This document shows, one piece after another, positions 18,432 through 27,104 of a stretch of DNA of 64,000 bases (the stretch's first letter is position 1; each line of letters begins with the position of its first letter). A program made the translations under genes and the position numbers. The stretch lies in NCBI RefSeq assembly GCF_004345245.1, contig NZ_SLUQ01000008.1, positions 62,001 to 126,000 of the forward strand, written 5' to 3'. The notes under the pieces were generated by a model. The model ran no database searches. It was not told the origin of the DNA and was given only the letters and a program-made list of their open reading frames with translations. Source of the DNA: Rhizobium sp. BK251. Lineage in GTDB: Bacteria > Pseudomonadota > Alphaproteobacteria > Rhizobiales > Rhizobiaceae.

Positions 18432-20977
18432 TTGCCGCCTCCAGCGCTGATTTCGAGCTTGCCGCGCTCGCGGAAATTCGGATTGTTGGCAAGTTGGGCG
18501 ATCTCCAGCCCGCCGATATCGATGACGCCCTCATCGAGGGAGGTCGGTTCGGGATTGGCGAGGCGCTGGAAGCGATCGGCGCGCACGGCTTCCACCCCTT
18601 CCACCGCCTGCGCCGCGGCGATGACCTGGCTCAGATAGGCCGGCTGCCCGAAGGTGAAATTGTCGGGATGGAAGAGCCCCAGCCTGCCATCGGAAAGGGC
18701 CGTGCTAGAGAGGACTTTTTCGACGGCATGCAGCACGTCGGCACGGAAATAATCGTCCTTGACGCAGATGTGCAGGGCGACGTCGAGAGGCACGTAGCGC
18801 GGCGATGATACGTCGAGATCGTAGCCTGCCATGCGGAACCGTTCGAGGTGACGGCGCATGCGGGTGCGGAACGTCGCATCGATTTCGCCGCCGCCAAAGC
18901 GATCGGGCGTGATGAAGACCGTATGCCAGCTGCCCGTCCAGCGGAAGGTCGCGGCGGCGCGCTGCACATCCGGCCGACGTTCGGCGGCGGCGGCATAATC
19001 GGCCGCCGTGACCGCTCGCTCCTGGGTCCGGAAGGCCTGTGGCGCGTCGCGGCGCACCGTTTCGATGTTTTCCGGCTCGGTGCCGCCTGCGGCGGGCATG
19101 GGATTGCGAAGCGCGTCGAAGACGCCATTGGACGGGCTGACGATATGGAAGATCGCATCTGCCCCGACATTGCCGACGGCGCCGTTGCCAACCCTGTAGG
19201 TTATACTGAAATTGGTGCCGGGATCGGGCCGCTTGCCGCGGTCGTCGTCTCCGAAGCGCAGCTTCGCCGTACCGTCGTCCTCGACCTCGACGACGAAGTC
19301 GGTGGCACCTGCGACGCTCGACATGAGATCGCGCTGGACAGTCCAGGAATCCGGAGGAGCCGCGCCCGACGTTCCCTCGAGGTCGGTTATCAGGGGCTTT
19401 GCCGAGCGTGCGTCGATCGAAAGCAGCGAGGACGCCGGCCACCAGGCATTGTCTGGGTCGATCGGGACTGACAACAGCTTGGGCAGGTCGAAGCCGTGTG
19501 CCAGCGGCTTGTTCTCAAGCGCCGGACGGAAGCGCGGCGGCACGGGCACCGCATCGGGCGCATCGCAGCCGCAGCCGGTTTCTTCCGCGGCAACTTCCAG
19601 AACATGCTCCGGCACTTCGCCGAGGGCTTCCCCTTCGATCGTCGCGCCATGATCGACGAGCACGATATTGCCGAGCGCAACGCTGATCTCGAGGCCCGGC
19701 CGCTCCTCGACGGAGAGGCAAAGGGCGAACGGCAGGGCGTCGGCGGCATCCCAGGCGATCTCGGTCACGTCGACCGGCCCGTCGACGGGCGGCTCGTCGA
19801 AGAGCTGTCCGGAGGGGTCGCTCGAATGCACGACGCTGGTCAGTCGCACTGCCCAGCGATGGGTCAGGTCGACGTCGTCCTCGCTGAACGTGGTCGGGCT
19901 CACTACCTCCTCGAAGATCAGGATGTCGCCGACCTGAAGCGTGTCGAGGTGATCGCGCAGGGTCGCGGACGTGGCGCCCTTGGGCAGGCAGCAGCCGCTA
20001 TCGCCCCAGGCGTAGAAGAAGAGGCGGTTGAGTTGGCTGTGCAGGACCGCGTCATGGGTCGTCTCGAAGATCAGCGGGTTTGCCGCAAGCGCCTTCGTCA
20101 GCTCGATACTTGCGGGTGCGATGACCGGCGGCAGGCCTGGAACCTCCGTCAGCAATTGCGTTCGCGTGGGCAGCGTCACGTCCGCTTCGTTGACGTCGAA
20201 ATGGACGAAGGCGCGGGCATTGCACCCCTCGTGCATGAAATAGTCCACGAGCCTCGCGTGGCGTCTTACCGAGATGCGCTGGCGCGCCGTCGCCAGATAG
20301 GCCTCGTTGGCGATGGCGTCCTGGCGGTAAGAGAGGTTGTCCGCGGCATAGGCGAGAAGTTCGACGAGCATGACGCCGAGGTCCGCGGCGGAGCGTTCCG
20401 TCCAGCCGGGCACCAGGAGATTGAGGCGGTCGAGCATCAGTCGCCGAAAGCCCTGGAAGTCCTTGGCGAGGTAGTCGATGTCAGGGCGCGGGCGAAGCTC
20501 CGGCGGGCAGGCATGTGTATCCGCGCAATCGAAATCGGCCGGGCATTCGACCTTGAAGGAAAACTCGATCGAGGAAAGGATCGGGTCGAAGCCGGCGGGC
20601 GGATTGCTGCTGCCGGAATTGGCTACGATGCTGAGCGTGTAGGTCGAGAAGTCGCCGGAACTATCGGTGCGGATCACCAGCGTGCGCGGGAGATCGTCGA
20701 CCGTATCGACGAGGCCGGGCTCCGCCTCTGGCGGCAAGGCGTCGGCGGTAGCGGACCAGACGATCCCGACGGTGCGGATGCGCTCGCCGCCGGTGATGCG
20801 CAGGTTGTCCGGCGTGATGTTGAAGCCTGTGCGCAACAGCCTCACGAACAGGGTCTGCTGGCGCGGCGCGCCGGGTGGGGCATCCTTGTCCAGCACCTCG
20901 ATGAAATCGATGGCATTGGCCGAGCCGCTGCGGCGCAGAACGGAAAGCCGGCGAAGATCGCAGCAATGATATCTCAT
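18428..20977 (-). CDS. Baseplate wedge protein, gpJ/Afp11-like (first copy)
   Basis: 849 aa. It opens with MRYHCCDLRRLSVLRRSGSA. The core has DIDYLAKDFQGFRRLMLDRL, then ERSAADLGVMLVELLAYAAD and NLSYRQDAIANEAYLATARQ, the well-known N-terminal signature of putative baseplate assembly proteins in tail-like loci. Later parts contain LRFGDDDRGKRPDPGTNFSI, GNVGADAIF and QAFRTQERAVTAADYAAAAE, also found in gpJ families. It sits between gp25 and the second gpJ-like gene, overlapping each by 4 bp. It is probably a wedge subunit surrounding the hub. Confidence 0.93.
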   Translation of the reverse strand: MRYHCCDLRRLSVLRRSGSANAIDFIEVLDKDAPPGAPRQQTLFVRLLRTGFNITPDNLRITGGERIRTVGIVWSATADALPPEAEPGLVDTVDDLPRTLVIRTDSSGDFSTYTLSIVANSGSSNPPAGFDPILSSIEFSFKVECPADFDCADTHACPPELRPRPDIDYLAKDFQGFRRLMLDRLNLLVPGWTERSAADLGVMLVELLAYAADNLSYRQDAIANEAYLATARQRISVRRHARLVDYFMHEGCNARAFVHFDVNEADVTLPTRTQLLTEVPGLPPVIAPASIELTKALAANPLIFETTHDAVLHSQLNRLFFYAWGDSGCCLPKGATSATLRDHLDTLQVGDILIFEEVVSPTTFSEDDVDLTHRWAVRLTSVVHSSDPSGQLFDEPPVDGPVDVTEIAWDAADALPFALCLSVEERPGLEISVALGNIVLVDHGATIEGEALGEVPEHVLEVAAEETGCGCDAPDAVPVPPRFRPALENKPLAHGFDLPKLLSVPIDPDNAWWPASSLLSIDARSAKPLITDLEGTSGAAPPDSWTVQRDLMSSVAGATDFVVEVEDDGTAKLRFGDDDRGKRPDPGTNFSITYRVGNGAVGNVGADAIFHIVSPSNGVFDALRNPMPAAGGTEPENIETVRRDAPQAFRTQERAVTAADYAAAAERRPDVQRAAATFRWTGSWHTVFITPDRFGGGEIDATFRTRMRRHLERFRMAGYDLDVSSPRYVPLDVALHICVKDDYFRADVLHAVEKVLSSTALSDGRLGLFHPDNFTFGQPAYLSQVIAAAQAVEGVEAVRADRFQRLANPEPTSLDEGVIDIGGLEIAQLANNPNFRERGKLEISAGGGK

Positions 20978-21345
20978 GGCGCGCTCCCCGGTGCCGTGAA
21001 GGTTGCCGCGTGGGTCGTGCGATCGAGAAGAACCGTGTAGCGGACATCGACGCGCAGGGCCGCGTCATCATTGACCACCTCGACGGATTGCACTGCGATG
21101 AGATGGGAGAGGTGGAGCTGCAGCGAGGATTGCACGAGCATCTGCGTGGCTGCCGCCAGCGTCGCGCTGTTCGGCTCGAAGACCAGGGCAAGCAGGCCGG
21201 CACCGAAATCCGGCCGCATCACGCGTTCGCCGGGCGAGGTGAAGAGGACCTGCTCGATCAGGTCGCCGATATGGTCATCGCGATCAGTCGTTGCCGTGCG
21301 GCCGAGGCTGGAAAAGTGGTAGGGGAAGTCAAGGTCGGCAGCCAT
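20974..21345 (-). CDS. gp25/GPW-type baseplate protein (Afp9-like)
   Basis: 123 aa. It contains DHIGDLIEQVLFTSPGERVM followed by RPDFGAGLLALVFEPNSATL, the classic T4 gp25/P2 gpW pattern ('I..I..IL.T..GER...P.FG..L...VFEP'). gp25 nucleates the sheath on the baseplate and contacts the gpJ wedge. The gene is followed directly by the gpJ homologue (4-bp overlap) and preceded by the PAAR-like gene (12-bp gap), the standard order in eCIS loci. Length fits the family. Confidence 0.95.
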   Translation of the reverse strand: MAADLDFPYHFSSLGRTATTDRDDHIGDLIEQVLFTSPGERVMRPDFGAGLLALVFEPNSATLAAATQMLVQSSLQLHLSHLIAVQSVEVVNDDAALRVDVRYTVLLDRTTHAATFTAPGSAP

Positions 21346-21357
21346 CCCTTTCCCTCC

Positions 21358-21675
21358 TCACGTTGCCAGGACGCGCGTCTGCGCCACGACTGGCAGCATC
21401 GGCGTTCCTGTCGGAATGCAGGTGGAGGAGCCCGTCATCGTGACCACGGGCGTGCCGCCGGCCAGGACGCGGACGGCTCCGACGAGCCACTGTCCCATGA
21501 CGCAGGGCGGCGTCGGCGTTCCCGTCAGCGCGCAGCCGGCGATCGCATAGGGGCTCGTCAGCGTCACCGCCGGCTGGCCCGAGAGCAGAATCCGCGGGAA
21601 CGGCGCAAGTGGGGTCGCCTGACCCGCATGGGTGCAGAGGACGGTAGCGCCGAGATGCAGGATGGGAGCTGGCAT
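21358..21675 (-). CDS. PAAR-like spike tip protein (Afp10-like)
   Basis: 105 aa, rich in Gly, Pro and Thr, with short beta strands. MPAPILHLGATVLCTHAGQA begins a PAAR-type repeat fold; GCALTGTPTPPCVMG and VVTMTGSSTCIPTGTP follow. C14/H16 and later cysteines could bind the metal at the cone tip. The position between the gpV spike and gp25 is the usual one for the tip protein that sharpens the spike and may carry cargo. The order of motifs differs from classical PAAR, so I call it PAAR-like. Confidence 0.85.
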   Translation of the reverse strand: MPAPILHLGATVLCTHAGQATPLAPFPRILLSGQPAVTLTSPYAIAGCALTGTPTPPCVMGQWLVGAVRVLAGGTPVVTMTGSSTCIPTGTPMLPVVAQTRVLAT

Positions 21676-21690
21676 GGCGTTTCATCCTCC

Positions 21691-22203
21691 CTAGATCACC
21701 GTCAATGCGCCGAGGTTCACGTCAACCGAGGGGCCGGTCATGTTGATGATCGCCCCCTTGCCGTTGGAAATGACGATGCCGACGTCGCTCACCGAAATCA
21801 TCGCACCTGTTGTCGTCTGGATCAGGATGCCGCCGGTCGGCCCCGGGACATCGCTGATGACGATGCCGTTCTTGAGCGTTGTCTGCAGCGTGATGCCGTT
21901 GACGCCCGGGGGAACCGTGCGCGACATCACCGGCACTTCCGCAGCACTTCCCCAATAACCGCCAACCCAGATCGGATAGTCCGGATCGCCCCGTTCGAAT
22001 TCGACCCAGACGCCGGCCCCGATCATCGGCACCGTGAAGACACCGGTGTTAATGCCGGCAACGGGTACGCAGGGCATGGCCCATGTGCCCGGCACGAAGC
22101 CGGCAAGGTCCGGCACCATTGCCTGGATCCGCCCGATCTGCATCGGATCGACATTGTTGATGACCGTGCCACGGTATTTGCCGAAGAGTGGTGCGGTGCT
22201 CAT
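21691..22203 (-). CDS. gpV/T4 gp5-like spike protein (OB fold and beta-helix needle)
   Basis: 170 aa. Residues 5-90 match the gp5 OB-fold: FGKYRGTVINNVDPMQIGRI, then VPMIGAGVWVEFERGDPDYP and IWVGGYWG. The rest is a run of short hydrophobic strands (GITLQTTLKNGIVISDV, GILIQTTTGAMISVSDVG) forming the trimeric needle. It overlaps the gpD hub gene by 4 bp. In many phages gpD and gpV parts are fused in VgrG; here they are separate proteins, as in several eCIS. Confidence 0.94.
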   Translation of the reverse strand: MSTAPLFGKYRGTVINNVDPMQIGRIQAMVPDLAGFVPGTWAMPCVPVAGINTGVFTVPMIGAGVWVEFERGDPDYPIWVGGYWGSAAEVPVMSRTVPPGVNGITLQTTLKNGIVISDVPGPTGGILIQTTTGAMISVSDVGIVISNGKGAIINMTGPSVDVNLGALTVI

Positions 22204-23330
22204 GTTGGCACCGCCGGAATGGTCGAGACGAGGCCGTTGCGCGCAAGCGTGAAGTTTTGCTTGTAGGAGCCGCGCTCGATTTCGTGGGTTACGGATTTGA
22301 CATAGTAGAGCCCGTCGAAGGCGACGCCGGCGCCGCGCACGCCGACGAGCTGGCGGGACTTCAGCAACCGGCCGTATCGCGCGACATCGAGTTTTCCTTT
22401 TCCGAAGACGGAATCGCTGTTCTGTCCTGCATAGGCGAGGCCGGCCATCAGCGCCTGCGGAGCCGGCAGGTGCGAGGTCGCGTCGAGCTTCTCTATTTTA
22501 GGCGGCAGCGGCGGCACCAGTCCGAGCGGCGGATTGAGCGGCGTCACATCCGGGATGGGCAGGCCGATCGGTGCCTTGCTGATCGGCTCCTGGAAGAACA
22601 CGATCGGCATCTTCTTCCGCTCCTTGTCGAAGTTGAAAGTGAGCTGCTCGACATTGGAATGGGCGTCCATATTGGTCGTCAGAGCGGGCTGCGGTTCGCC
22701 GACGCGGATTTCCGGCCCCCAATAGGCCTTCGAGGTGCCGGGCGTCGGGCCGGGCTCGAGATAGAAGACATAGCCGGCCTCGCCCGCCAGGCGCTTCACA
22801 TAGGCGTAGTCGCTGCCCCGCTGCTGCGGGATCTGCTGCATCGGCAACGGCGGAATGTCGAGGATGCTGGGAATGACCTGCGGGATGACGCCGAAGGCTG
22901 CGTATTTCGCGAGCACGAGGAGGATGCGCGCCGAAGGCGGCATTGCTGGGAAGGGCAGGCCGGGGATCTCGATAATATCCATGAGGGCGGAGAGATCCTT
23001 GCCTTTCACTACGAGCCGCGACACGCCGCCTTCGCCGGGCTGGGCCTCGACGTTGGTCGTCACGCCGTCGATGATCGACTGGGCGGTGCCGTTGATCGTG
23101 ACCACGAGGACGACGCGCATCAACGGCAGGCTGCCGCCGCCGGCGAGCAGGAAGAGCGTGCGCAGCGGCGAGCGGGCGGGGAGCTCGAAGGTCATCTCGA
23201 AGCCGCTCTGCGTGCCGCCCGATCCGTCCTCGACCTTCACACGGACGAGCGCATCGGAGACCTCGCGCGGTGCGGCTATCGGCACCGGTCCGATCTTCAA
23301 CGACAGCTGGATGCCGCTTTGAATGGCCAT
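22200..23330 (-). CDS. gpD/late control D-type baseplate hub protein
   Basis: 376 aa. It starts MAIQSGIQLSLKIGPVPIAA and shows the hub features: SGFEMTFELPARSPLRTLFL, LVVTINGTAQSIIDGVTTNV and LSALMDIIEIPG, then DYAYVKRLAGEAGYVFYLEP near the middle and a C-terminal GLYYVKSVTHEIERGSYKQN FTLARNG-type end. These are typical of phage gpD/T4 gp27-like hubs. The trimeric hub connects the inner tube to the spike. It lies 6 bp after the LysM/gpX-type gene and overlaps the spike gene. Confidence 0.93.
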   Translation of the reverse strand: MAIQSGIQLSLKIGPVPIAAPREVSDALVRVKVEDGSGGTQSGFEMTFELPARSPLRTLFLLAGGGSLPLMRVVLVVTINGTAQSIIDGVTTNVEAQPGEGGVSRLVVKGKDLSALMDIIEIPGLPFPAMPPSARILLVLAKYAAFGVIPQVIPSILDIPPLPMQQIPQQRGSDYAYVKRLAGEAGYVFYLEPGPTPGTSKAYWGPEIRVGEPQPALTTNMDAHSNVEQLTFNFDKERKKMPIVFFQEPISKAPIGLPIPDVTPLNPPLGLVPPLPPKIEKLDATSHLPAPQALMAGLAYAGQNSDSVFGKGKLDVARYGRLLKSRQLVGVRGAGVAFDGLYYVKSVTHEIERGSYKQNFTLARNGLVSTIPAVPT

Positions 23331-23336
23331 CGTTTC

Positions 23337-23687
23337 CTAGCCCCCCGCGACCAGCGGGATCGCCACCCGGCGTCCCAGAGTGTCGGTCAGTTCGTTCGGG
23401 TCGGTCACCGCGTTCGCGTCGGCGATCCGCCAGTAGAGTTCGGCATCGGCAAAGGCCTGGGCGGCCAGCAGATCGGGCCGCTCGCCACCCTGGACGATGT
23501 GTTCGAAGGCAACAGGGATGTCGCGGCGCTGGGCGATGAAGCGGCGCAGCACATAGGCGACGCCGGGATCGGCCGCGTCGCGGCGATAGAGGCCGAAGAG
23601 CACGTCGCGATAGCGGCTGTTCGAGGCAAACGGGTTCGACGGTATCGCGCCCGCTTCGATCAGCAACTGGACTGGGTCTGTCGTCAT
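23337..23687 (-). CDS. Small gpX/LysM-type tail protein of the eCIS
   Basis: 116 aa from the ATG at 23687 (MTTDPVQLLIEAG); a longer reading is not supported because the added N-terminus is Arg-rich shadow sequence. Key segment: SNSRYRDVLFGLYRRDAADP, then VAYVLRRFIAQRRDIPVAFE and ADAELYWRIADANAVTDPNE, ending GRRVAIPL. The ending 'YWRI..AN...DP..L....G..I.IP' is the LysM-like pattern of phage gpX proteins. The place between the CIS tube protein and the hub fits a small adaptor between tube and hub. No catalytic motif. Confidence 0.85.
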   Translation of the reverse strand: MTTDPVQLLIEAGAIPSNPFASNSRYRDVLFGLYRRDAADPGVAYVLRRFIAQRRDIPVAFEHIVQGGERPDLLAAQAFADAELYWRIADANAVTDPNELTDTLGRRVAIPLVAGG

Positions 23688-23700
23688 CGCGTCTCTCCCG

Positions 23701-24360
23701 TCATGGCAGGTTGCTGATGCCGAGCGAGGCGAGCGTCGTGCCGCCCGCCTTCTGCGCCAGGGCCTCGCGGGCACGCAGATAGCTCATGAAGATCGTGCCG
23801 CCGCGGTGCGTAAAGCCGAGATCCTCGATGCTCATCACCCGTAGACCGAGACTCACCTTGGCGCGGATCGGATTGAGCGCGGGGTCGAAGGCCTGCTCCG
23901 TTACCGAGAAATCCGTGACGCGGACCGGCACGACGCGGTTCTTGCTCCACACGAACAGGACGAGCGGAGCCTCCGGCGGCAGGATCTCCAATGTCCCGCC
24001 GGACGTCTGGGTTGCGACCGCGAGCAGCTCTTCCACGCTTGGATTGACAAGCGCCTCGAGGACGGCGATCTGCGGAGCGATGCCGAAGGCGACCGCGTTC
24101 GGATGGTTACCCGGGAATTCGAGCTGGTCCGTCGCGTCGATCTCGGCGTCGAACTTGATCGTCTCGATCGCCGGCCCCTTGAGACGGAACGGCTGCGCCC
24201 GCTCGCCGCCGCCATCGCCGCCGACGCCCTGGACCTGATAGCTGCGCGTCAGCGTGTCCGGATTGTACTGGAGCGCGATCGTGTTGCGCACCGCACCGCC
24301 GCCCGGCGCGAGCACCACCAGTCCACCCTTGATGACCTTTGGTGAGGAGGTAAGCGTCAT
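23701..24360 (-). CDS. CIS tube protein (Afp7-like tube initiator/adaptor)
   Basis: 219 aa from the ATG at 24360, which overlaps the upstream gene by 4 bp. The start MTLTSSPKVIKGGLVVL is followed by NTIALQYNPDTLTRSYQVQG, the recurrent 'F.YNP.TL.R' motif of CIS tube proteins (Afp7/Pvc7). The body has FDAEIDATDQLEFPGNHPNA and LVLFVWSKNRVVPVRVTDFS VTEQAFDPA-type segments. In Afp/PVC these proteins initiate the tube above the hub. The neighbours on both sides (eCIS-core protein, gpX-type protein) fit. Confidence 0.92.
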   Translation of the reverse strand: MTLTSSPKVIKGGLVVLAPGGGAVRNTIALQYNPDTLTRSYQVQGVGGDGGGERAQPFRLKGPAIETIKFDAEIDATDQLEFPGNHPNAVAFGIAPQIAVLEALVNPSVEELLAVATQTSGGTLEILPPEAPLVLFVWSKNRVVPVRVTDFSVTEQAFDPALNPIRAKVSLGLRVMSIEDLGFTHRGGTIFMSYLRAREALAQKAGGTTLASLGISNLP

Positions 24361-25571
24361 GGCGTTGCTCCTGCGGGTGCTGCCGTGGTGTTCCGCCTTG
24401 TCGAGCCGACCGCTCCGATGCGCTGGCGCACGAACTCGATGAAGGGCTGGGCGAGTGTGACCGTCTCGTAGTCCTTCAGGGTGGCCGTGCCGTCCTGGGT
24501 GCGCCGGAACGCCTCGTTGTAATCCGAGATGCATTCGGCCTGTTGTTCGGCGTTCCAGTCGGCCCAGTCGATGTGGTTGCGCACGGCATTGCGCCAATCG
24601 TAGGCGACGTTGCGCGACTGGCCGGTCAGGCCGGCGACGATTTGCGGAATCAGGCTGGATGGAATGTAGGAAAGCCCACCGTTCTGGTATTGCCAGACAT
24701 GCCCGGTCTCATGTGCGAGCACGAGGAGGCCGGCGTCCGAGAGCTCCATGGTATCGCCCTTGAAATGCTCGTCCTGCAGGTTGATCGTGTTCCCGGTGGT
24801 GCGGGCGGCGCCGACGGACAGCGCGCTGCCGCGGGTAATCGTGACCTTGTCGTAGTCCACCGCATCGTGAAAGATTTCCTGCAGATAGGCCTTCTCCGGC
24901 CCGGTCAGGCTGCGGCTGCGCCGCGATGCGATATCACCGACGATTGCGCCGGCGACCAGACCGCCGATTCCGCCGACGATGGCCCCGACCACTGCGCCGG
25001 CCGGTCCGAGCAGGCCACCCAGAAGGCCAAGGCCGACGGCGCCGACCGCCCCTCCCAAGAGGCCGCCGATGCCCGCGCCGAGGAGCGAGCGGTGCAGCCT
25101 CGGCGTCCCTGTCGGGCGCGGTCGCGATGGAGCGACGACCGGCGATGTGGAGGAAACCGGTGTTGCCGGCGCCGAAGCAAGCGTTCGCGCCGCCTCTTCC
25201 GCCTGGTGTTCTTCAGCGCTTCCGGGCGGATCGATCGTGATCGGAGTACCCGGTTGGGGCACGCGGCCACCCTCCCGGCTGACGTGGAAAAGCTCGTGCG
25301 CGATCAGCTCACGTCCCTCTCCGGTGTCCGGCGTGAAATGCCCGGGCGCAAAGACGATATCCGATCCCAGGCTATAGGCACGCGCACCGAGCCCAAGTGC
25401 CGAGGCACCGGCCGCCTCGTCGGTGTGAACCCGCACCATCGAGAAATCGGCACCGAATGCCGGCTCGAATTGGCTGCGCAGTTCGGTGGTCAACGGGTTG
25501 CCGCGTGCGACTGCCCGCGTCGGCCCCGTGCTCTGAAGCTGCTGCACATCGGCGATGCGCCTGCCACTCAT
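24357..25571 (-). CDS. eCIS-core (DUF4157) protein with a second HExxH site and a glycine zipper; cargo candidate
   Basis: 404 aa. Residues 28-100 are the eCIS-core/DUF4157 domain: LRSQFEPAFGADFSMVRVHT, ARAYSLGSDIVFAPG and HELFH at 92-96. This domain marks proteins linked to eCIS particles, often cargo (established). After a Pro/Ser-rich linker comes a glycine-zipper stretch (164-212, GAGIGGLLGG type), strong enough for membrane insertion. Then comes a second putative metal site HETGH (287-291) with acidic residues at WNAEQQAE (340-347). It lies amid the structural genes, 7 bp after the 100-aa protein gene and overlapping the tube gene. It may be a delivered toxin or a processed particle component; which is unknown. 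Confidence 0.87.
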   Translation of the reverse strand: MSGRRIADVQQLQSTGPTRAVARGNPLTTELRSQFEPAFGADFSMVRVHTDEAAGASALGLGARAYSLGSDIVFAPGHFTPDTGEGRELIAHELFHVSREGGRVPQPGTPITIDPPGSAEEHQAEEAARTLASAPATPVSSTSPVVAPSRPRPTGTPRLHRSLLGAGIGGLLGGAVGAVGLGLLGGLLGPAGAVVGAIVGGIGGLVAGAIVGDIASRRSRSLTGPEKAYLQEIFHDAVDYDKVTITRGSALSVGAARTTGNTINLQDEHFKGDTMELSDAGLLVLAHETGHVWQYQNGGLSYIPSSLIPQIVAGLTGQSRNVAYDWRNAVRNHIDWADWNAEQQAECISDYNEAFRRTQDGTATLKDYETVTLAQPFIEFVRQRIGAVGSTRRNTTAAPAGATP

Positions 25572-25578
25572 CGATGCG

Positions 25579-25881
25579 TTACTCCCCTCGGATCAGCCGA
25601 ACTGGATTGTCATGTCTTGCCAAATCGATACGTGCGAACCACTCGCCGCCGGCACCGACTTCCTCTGATGGGTTATCGGGCAGCAGTCGGCTCGGCTTGA
25701 ACGTCAATTCCCAGACCATCGGGCCGCTCGGCGGCCGGCTGCCCTTGACCAGGTTGGTGACGCCGATGAGCTTGAAGGGTCCATCTGGCGGCGCCAGCGG
25801 CTCGAGCACCTTCATCGCCAATGCGATGGCCTGCAGGCAGTCGCTCGCGTCGAGCTTCGGATTGGATGACGTGTCGATCAT
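25579..25881 (-). CDS. Small hypothetical protein between two HExxH proteins (partner candidate)
   Basis: 100 aa from the ATG at 25881, overlapping the upstream HEWAH gene by 4 bp. An N-terminal helix (LDASDCLQAIALAMKVLEPL) is followed by a strand-rich part: FKLIGVTNLVKG, PMVWELTFKPSRLLP, and GAGGEWFARIDLARHDNPVR ending RLIRGE. Helix plus four strands with a 'GGE.F..IDL' close looks cystatin- or PepSY-like, but this is an impression. No signal peptide or membrane segment. Its tight coupling to the cargo candidate suggests chaperone, inhibitor or immunity partner; unproven. Confidence 0.75.
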   Translation of the reverse strand: MIDTSSNPKLDASDCLQAIALAMKVLEPLAPPDGPFKLIGVTNLVKGSRPPSGPMVWELTFKPSRLLPDNPSEEVGAGGEWFARIDLARHDNPVRLIRGE

Positions 25882-27104
25882 GGCGGTATGTCCCGACCGG
25901 GTCTGGGTGGCAGTGGTAAGAACGGCGCCGGCGGTGGTGGGGGTGCTCCCGCCCATCCCTTGCTGACCGCATAGGCCCGCACGGAGGCGATGAGGGTGGC
26001 AAGCACGGCGGCGCCGGCCTCATAGCCTGTGCTCCCTGCGACGCCGGCCGTATCGGGGATCGCGTTCCAACGCTTGATCGTGTTGCTTCGCCACTTGGCG
26101 AACTGGGCGTTGACGCGAGCCGTGAGCGCCGTCTTCGCATCGCCCGCTGTCGCGCTTGTGGTCTTCGGCTGCCGCAAGGCGTCGATGTCCGTGTTGACCT
26201 TTGACCAGTTGCCACCGGCTGCGCTCCCGACGCTGTCAATCACGTAGTCGGTGTTCCAATGGGCCCACTCGTGCGCATGAGAGGCGTCGGTGCTGTGCCA
26301 GTTCGGTCCTGCTCCGCCATCGACCAGATTGTAGTCCGCCATGTCGTCGATTGCTGCCTGCCAATTGTTGTCGGACCCCGCGGTGTTGTTGATATTGCCG
26401 CCGTCAACGGGATTTGCCGTGTTTGGAACGGTCATGCTCGTCGGATTGGAGGGCCATGGCTTCACGTTGACCTGTCCCACCAGCGTCAGAGACTGAACAT
26501 CCGCCCCCCAATTGTCCTTGTCCGCATCGACCACGTCCCATGCCAGCGTGGCGGATGCGGTGGAAGGCAGGCAGTCGTTCGAGGCGGCTCCCTCAGTGGG
26601 CTTGCCACCGGGAGCGACGGTCTGGCCGTGGGGGTGGTCGAACTCTTGTGCCGCATGCGCGGCTGCGTAGGTCTGCGGTTGTTTCCCGGGCAACAGAATG
26701 GTGCCGATGTTCAGCGAAGGAGCGGCAAGTGCCGAACCAGACAGGGCCGGTGGCGCGGCGGGTGAAGTGGCCGGAGAGAGTTCGGCGCGCGCGGCTTCGG
26801 TCCTGGTTGCCTCGTCCTTGTCCTTCGGATCCTCGACGAGGTCGGGCGTATCGGCCTCTGCTTCGTCCTCGGCGCGTGCAAGTTCGGTCGTGACGCTCCC
26901 GCGTGGGGTGGCTAAGTCCGTAAGCGCCACTGTGCTGTAGTCCGCCCAGTTAGTTCCCCGGAGCGGGCTGATTGTCTGCAGCTCGGTTGCATCCGCCATT
27001 TCATCGAGGTTGCCTGCCGTCCGGGATTGCGCGTGGGCGCGCTGTCTGGCGCTGGCATTTTCCGCGGTTGACTGCGTGCCTCTTGCGGCGAGGGTTCCGC
27101 TCAT
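25878..27104 (-). CDS. Putative eCIS cargo with HEWAH metal-binding motif
   Basis: 408 aa, not recognised as a known family. Residues 1-130 are low complexity, rich in Ala, Thr, Glu and Pro. Residues 140-290 are a compact domain with LAWDVVDADKDNWGADVQSL and TLVGQVNVKPWPSNP, reaching H-E-W-A-H at 278-282 with Asp at 286 (HExxHxxxD), a zincin-like arrangement. Residues 295-385 are helical (VNAQFAKWRSNTIKRWN). The C-terminus is a proline tail. No signal peptide is present. The gene overlaps both neighbours by 4 bp inside the eCIS operon, so it is made together with the particle. A delivered metalloprotease is plausible; a structural role cannot be excluded. Confidence 0.78.
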   Translation of the reverse strand: MSGTLAARGTQSTAENASARQRAHAQSRTAGNLDEMADATELQTISPLRGTNWADYSTVALTDLATPRGSVTTELARAEDEAEADTPDLVEDPKDKDEATRTEAARAELSPATSPAAPPALSGSALAAPSLNIGTILLPGKQPQTYAAAHAAQEFDHPHGQTVAPGGKPTEGAASNDCLPSTASATLAWDVVDADKDNWGADVQSLTLVGQVNVKPWPSNPTSMTVPNTANPVDGGNINNTAGSDNNWQAAIDDMADYNLVDGGAGPNWHSTDASHAHEWAHWNTDYVIDSVGSAAGGNWSKVNTDIDALRQPKTTSATAGDAKTALTARVNAQFAKWRSNTIKRWNAIPDTAGVAGSTGYEAGAAVLATLIASVRAYAVSKGWAGAPPPPPAPFLPLPPRPGRDIPP

